Positions 60,151 to 64,000 of a stretch of DNA of 64,000 nt are shown here, piece after piece (the first letter of the stretch is position 1; each line of letters starts with the position of its first letter). This DNA is from Blastobasis lacticolella (taxonomy: Eukaryota; Arthropoda; Insecta; Lepidoptera; Blastobasidae): NCBI GenBank assembly GCA_905147135.1, contig LR990050.1:4972501-5036500 (forward strand), in the 5' to 3' direction. A model generated the notes under the pieces. The model made no database searches. It worked only from the letters and a program-made list of their open reading frames with translations, and was not told where the DNA came from. The translations under genes were made by a program, and so were the position numbers.

Positions 60151-60360
60151 ATCGAATGCAGGCAGACGCACCGCCGCCGCCGTCTCGCAACGAATCGCAC
60201 GCACGCAAACGCACGCACCCGCACGGCGCGTGTAATGAGAGGGCGTACAAAAGCGCAAATGATACGTCGAGTGCACATGTCGCTCGCACCGACTAGGCTG
60301 CGCCGCGCAAGAGGCTTTGATTACCGCCACGCCCGCCACGCCCCGCACCCCCGACGTGAC

Positions 60361-60745
60361 GAGGGTTACCAGATTTTCGAGAAATCTGAGATTGCTCCGG
60401 AATCGAGTCTCTTGCCTCGTGTCCAGTCCCGGAACTCCGGAATACTTTTGATTTTAGTATCAAACTTAAGTTTTAAGCTGCTCCAAAAACTTTTTGTCGG
60501 AGTTTGTGTCGGATATTTCATGAAAATCTGACACATAAAGAAGGTACTTGAGGCATCCCCTAAAACTAGAGGGTGATTAGTGAAATCGGTTTAGAGATAT
60601 TTAAATAGAACGAACTTCTATGAAAGCATTTTCAGACGAACTTTGAATCCAATGTCTTGTTCTCCAATCCAATGTGTTATTGTCTACTGTAAATATTTTA
60701 TAAAACAAATGTCTTATTTTAAGTGTCCCGAATTTGCGAATACAA
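60361..60745. mobile_element. Possible non-autonomous DNA element
   Basis: GAGGGTTACCAGATTTTCG at the left and CAAATCTGGCAACCCCGC at the right are an inverted pair about 370 bp apart. The pairing is short (about 14 bp) and no target duplication is evident. Confidence 0.3.
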
Positions 60746-61639
60746 ATCTGGCAACCCCGCCCGCGACTGCGGCACCCCCACCCCCGATACATTTGATATA
60801 ATAAAAGGGCAAACTTTATTATGAAAGGGGTTGCGACGACCGGCTGGGAATGAAGAAAATAGGTTTTATGGGATAAAATCTCGCCAATTTCGGAGCATAA
60901 AGGCGACGGATTAAAGTTTAACGAAGTAAGGCACTTGTGATTGTTGAGAATTGTGCAATGTTTTGTTAGGTTGTGTTACTTATTTTAAAGTTTTGTGACG
61001 TAGCTTAGCTTATCGTGATTAAACTGAAATGTAAGTATGAATCAGGTTATTATTTTAAGCTCACGTTACAAGAGATTTATAGTTCCACAAACACGAATTA
61101 AAATTCCTTTCCAACGTCACGATAAGCATCAATATGTTAATCCAAAGGGTTCAATACCACTTCACAGTTCAATTTGTTCACGTGCACCGAAACGTCGAAT
61201 AAAATATTTAGCTGATTAAAATAAAAAGTACATTCTGTTCAATCACAAAAAAAATGCATTGCCCATAATAATACAATTTACATACACCTCACAATTCGTC
61301 AGACTCGGGTTTTAAAATCAAACATGTTGTTGTTAAAAGAAGAAAATTTGCTAAATAAGGAATTCATCGTCGCTACGCTATCGTCACACATTAATCTAAA
61401 TGGTAATGGCTTCTGCCTAGCAAGTGCTAAGTCGTGTGTTTTAGGTTATGGACTCTAATTTTTTGAATATGGACTCAAAGTCGGTCTTTTACCAGCTCCT
61501 TTTAGAAATCTATTAGTCTTAAATCCTAACGTAGGTCGTCGAACGTCCACAGGCATCTCAAAGGCCCATGTTCCTAGTGAGGCTTTAGCCCTGTAGTCTT
61601 TTAATCTTTCACATTCCAGCTGTCCCTTCCTCAACTACT

Positions 61640-61800
61640 AAACATTCTTTGCTGAAGCCGTGTGGTGTTCGGCAGAGTAGAATGTAGCCCCAATTCCTGT
61701 TCACCAGTGTTGTACAAGGCGAGTAATATCTTTGAGGCAGACCAGATAAAGGCTGCAGGGGCCTACAGGTAGCACAAAAGAGCCCACAGTTGGAGGAGGC
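61640..61800 (+). mobile_element. Dispersed repeat fragment
   Basis: GTGTGGTGTTCGGCAGAGTA, then GTTCACCAGTGTTGTACAAG, match 49805-49880 (GTGTGGTGTCCGCCAGAGTA). The family is not identified. Confidence 0.4.
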
Positions 61801-61859
61801 ACAAGTCCACAAGTGGTCGGTTACGGGCTGTTGATGTAAAATGATTTATGTTTGTTTGT

Positions 61860-63640
61860 ACATCACAAAAACTGTTGCTAATCTGCTTGGTCGTCTGCCC
61901 CTTCTAGGTATAATAAGAAAAAAAACAAGCCACACAGCCCGCAGACGGTCAAAATAAGTACTTCAATACCAACCTAACGAGCACAATAAATCATCTGCAT
62001 TCCTCTTGTTCATAGTCGTGCCACGTATAAGATGTAGGGCTCTCGAAACGATGCCACGTTTCGCTGGTGTCCGCAAATTCGATGGAAATTGATGATGAGC
62101 TACCGACCCTAGGGAGGCATACCCTTGGGCCCGGGCTCCCGGCACTCGAATTATTTCATCCGTGCTCACGGAGCCGCACTGTACCAGGCCATGCGACGCG
62201 ACGCCCTGCGGTGCGCACATGTGCCATGATACTCAAACAATACGATTTATATCGTATTACCAACTTTAATGTGCCTCGTCATTAAAATTTCGAGTATAAT
62301 GGCTAGTAAAGGTATAGATATTACGTCCGAATTGGGTATAATAGACTTTTTATAGCATTACACCATATAAGAGGTTGAACAACGGTGAAGTTATCTGTTA
62401 AACAAGATAAAACGAGATTCTTTACGTGGGCGTACCGTACGAGCGTGTAGTCTATGAAATTCTATCCAACAAGATATGTTTCAATTCGAAAATAGGTGCA
62501 TAGAAAAATATGTTCGTTGTAATCGATGGTAAGCAATGAATAGGAGTATGGCTTACTAAATATCTAGTCCTAAACATGAAGATTCACGTACAATATTAAC
62601 GTGCCACAACAGAATATAGATGCATACAAAAAGCAACAAAAAGCTCCGATCGAATCGTCCGTCAGTTTCCGATAGCACAGCAGATTTATTTATAGCGCGG
62701 CGCGACGCAAAGAATTCCGCGGTCACTCCACTTTCCTCGCAGGAAGCAGTTGTCACAACAACAGGTTTTCAATGTCTCGGGTGTTATGTCACCGCACCGG
62801 GCGTATTGCTCGCATCCATTCATTACGGGCTGAAAGGATGTCGCGTCGTGAGAATCGTGTCACGGGGGGTGGGGTGGGCCCACCCTCGGCCCCCCGCCGC
62901 GCCCCTCCCTCGCCGCACCCCCGCGATTATTATGCTAAGTGTCTGTCGGTTATCGCGGGGCGAGTTTTTCGCGCATCTGCTATTTATTTACGCGCTTTAT
63001 ATTCATGGGATTGTACTCGCCCGTGACGCTCGCGACAACCTTACAGTTCATTACACACGGCTACGCGTTCGCCGGTGCGGGCTGAGAGCGCAAAGTGACC
63101 CCTAATGCAAGGGAGTAAGAGCCACCCGTTGATGAGTCAAAAGAAATAGGTTACAGTGAGCACGAAGCGTGTCGCACCCGCCAAACTCTGTTACTCGATT
63201 GATTTTGTTGGTAAAGTGCTATTTGAAGTTGCTCTTAGCTGGGGCCTGGGGGGCCCGACTAAAGCACGCAAATTTAACAATAAATCGTAAACATTATTAA
63301 ATGAGATAAATTTATATACAATAAGTAGTATGTACAATCAAGATTTGATAAGTACTTACGTACAATGAATTTAAAGAAGATTCACGTAACACAAATCTGG
63401 CAAATAACTATCAATTTCGGAATTGATATATCGAGGGTACTCCCAAATCTTTTTACAAAATATTCGATTTCTTCAATTTTATAATATAGGTACACAACAA
63501 ATATTCAATGTTAGGAATACCTACCTAAACAATTTCTATTAACATTTTCTAATAAGTTTGGGTTACCGTTCCCGAAGCTATTGAACACCTTTGGAAATTT
63601 CTATATTCAAGTATCATAGCATAGAAAATGGAAATAATGA
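61860..63640. other. Upstream region with a CpG-rich block, no gene confirmed
   Basis: CpG-rich DNA at about 62690-63110 includes GGGGTGGGGTGGGCC and several CGCG motifs. Frames across it (for example 62620-63105) lack family resemblance and look composition-driven. It could be a distal promoter or enhancer of jing or the edge of another gene beyond the window. Confidence 0.3.
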
Positions 63641-63714
63641 CAACGTATTCAGATTTCATGTGGTCATGAGCTTACATTACTCGTGGTGAAGGTTCACATG
63701 GTTACGAACTGCAC

Positions 63715-63990
63715 GCGGCTGAAACCGCGTGGGACAGCTTGTCTATACTAATAGTATAAAGAGAATAGATTTGATATTTATGTTCGACTGTAATGAGTAA
63801 TGACTAATAATTAAACTTAAAAACTACTGGAAAGATTTTAAAAATTATTTCACTTATACAATGCTACATTATCACTGTGTAACAGGCTGCTATCCTGAGA
63901 AAATAATAGCTTCCCATGGGAAAGTTGATTGTTTACAGGGAACCGAACTGCGCGCGGGTGAAAGCCGCTGACAACGGCAAGTCAGTTCAG
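63715..63990 (+). mobile_element. Helitron-like element, distant copy
   Basis: CCGCGTGGGACAGCTTGTC, AAACTACTGGAAAGATTTT, ATGCTACATTATCACTGTG and GCGCGCGGGTGAAAGCC, ending ACGGCAAGTC. It shares its order of blocks with 3840-4010 in the array, 60 kb away. Confidence 0.5.
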
Positions 63991-64000
63991 TTATACAAAC

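Noticed and set aside
62620..63105. 161-codon frame in a CpG-rich block
   Set aside because: No domain, no splice context and a composition-driven Pro/Arg content; it also overlaps a second open frame of similar quality.

Overview
The window is a piece of an insect nuclear genome, most likely a moth or butterfly. It has intron-containing genes with GT/AG splice sites. Intergenic DNA is crowded with non-LTR retrotransposon tails (RTE-like and Jockey/CR1-like), tRNA-derived SINEs, Helitron-like ends of the type that reads CCGCGACTTCGTCCGCG, and short foldback elements. No prokaryotic gene organisation, CRISPR array or rRNA is present. | Left third (1-27178): a tandem array with a period of about 8 kb. 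Each unit carries, on the minus strand, one four-exon gene for a small multi-pass membrane protein of the rolling stone (rost) family, with intron phases 1, 1 and 2. Copy A is cut by the left edge. Copies B (5856-11027) and C (13971-19098) are intact and encode 262 residues. Copy D (21354-27012) is a pseudogene that lost its start codon and has an 8-bp deletion in exon 2. The units share the same old repeat insertions in the same places, so the duplications came after those insertions. A retroelement block (about 23390-24713) and a poly(A)-tailed retro-insert (22292-22631) occur only in unit 3. | Middle (27179-43300): gene-poor. It holds three foldback or MITE elements (36647-37037 with an apparent TAGC duplication, 38424-38896 with an 8-bp hAT-type duplication, 41684-41937), a CG-rich 202-bp palindromic element built on a 30-bp unit (31448-31649), a (TA)n run, SINEs with a tRNA-Gly-like head, RTE fragments, and one small unassigned candidate exon (33715-33806). 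| Right third (43300-64000): the minus-strand gene jing, the insect orthologue of the Polycomb PRC2 cofactor AEBP2. Five coding exons (57001 down to 46811) join in frame to 1231 residues with three C2H2 zinc fingers and the AEBP2-type C-terminal region. A repeat-poor stretch of about 3.4 kb downstream is probably its 3' UTR. The 7 kb upstream has several CpG-rich blocks that may include promoter or 5' non-coding exons, but no confident gene. | The rost copies and jing are functionally unrelated neighbours as far as the sequence shows. The main biological content is a young, still-changing local gene family beside a conserved chromatin regulator.
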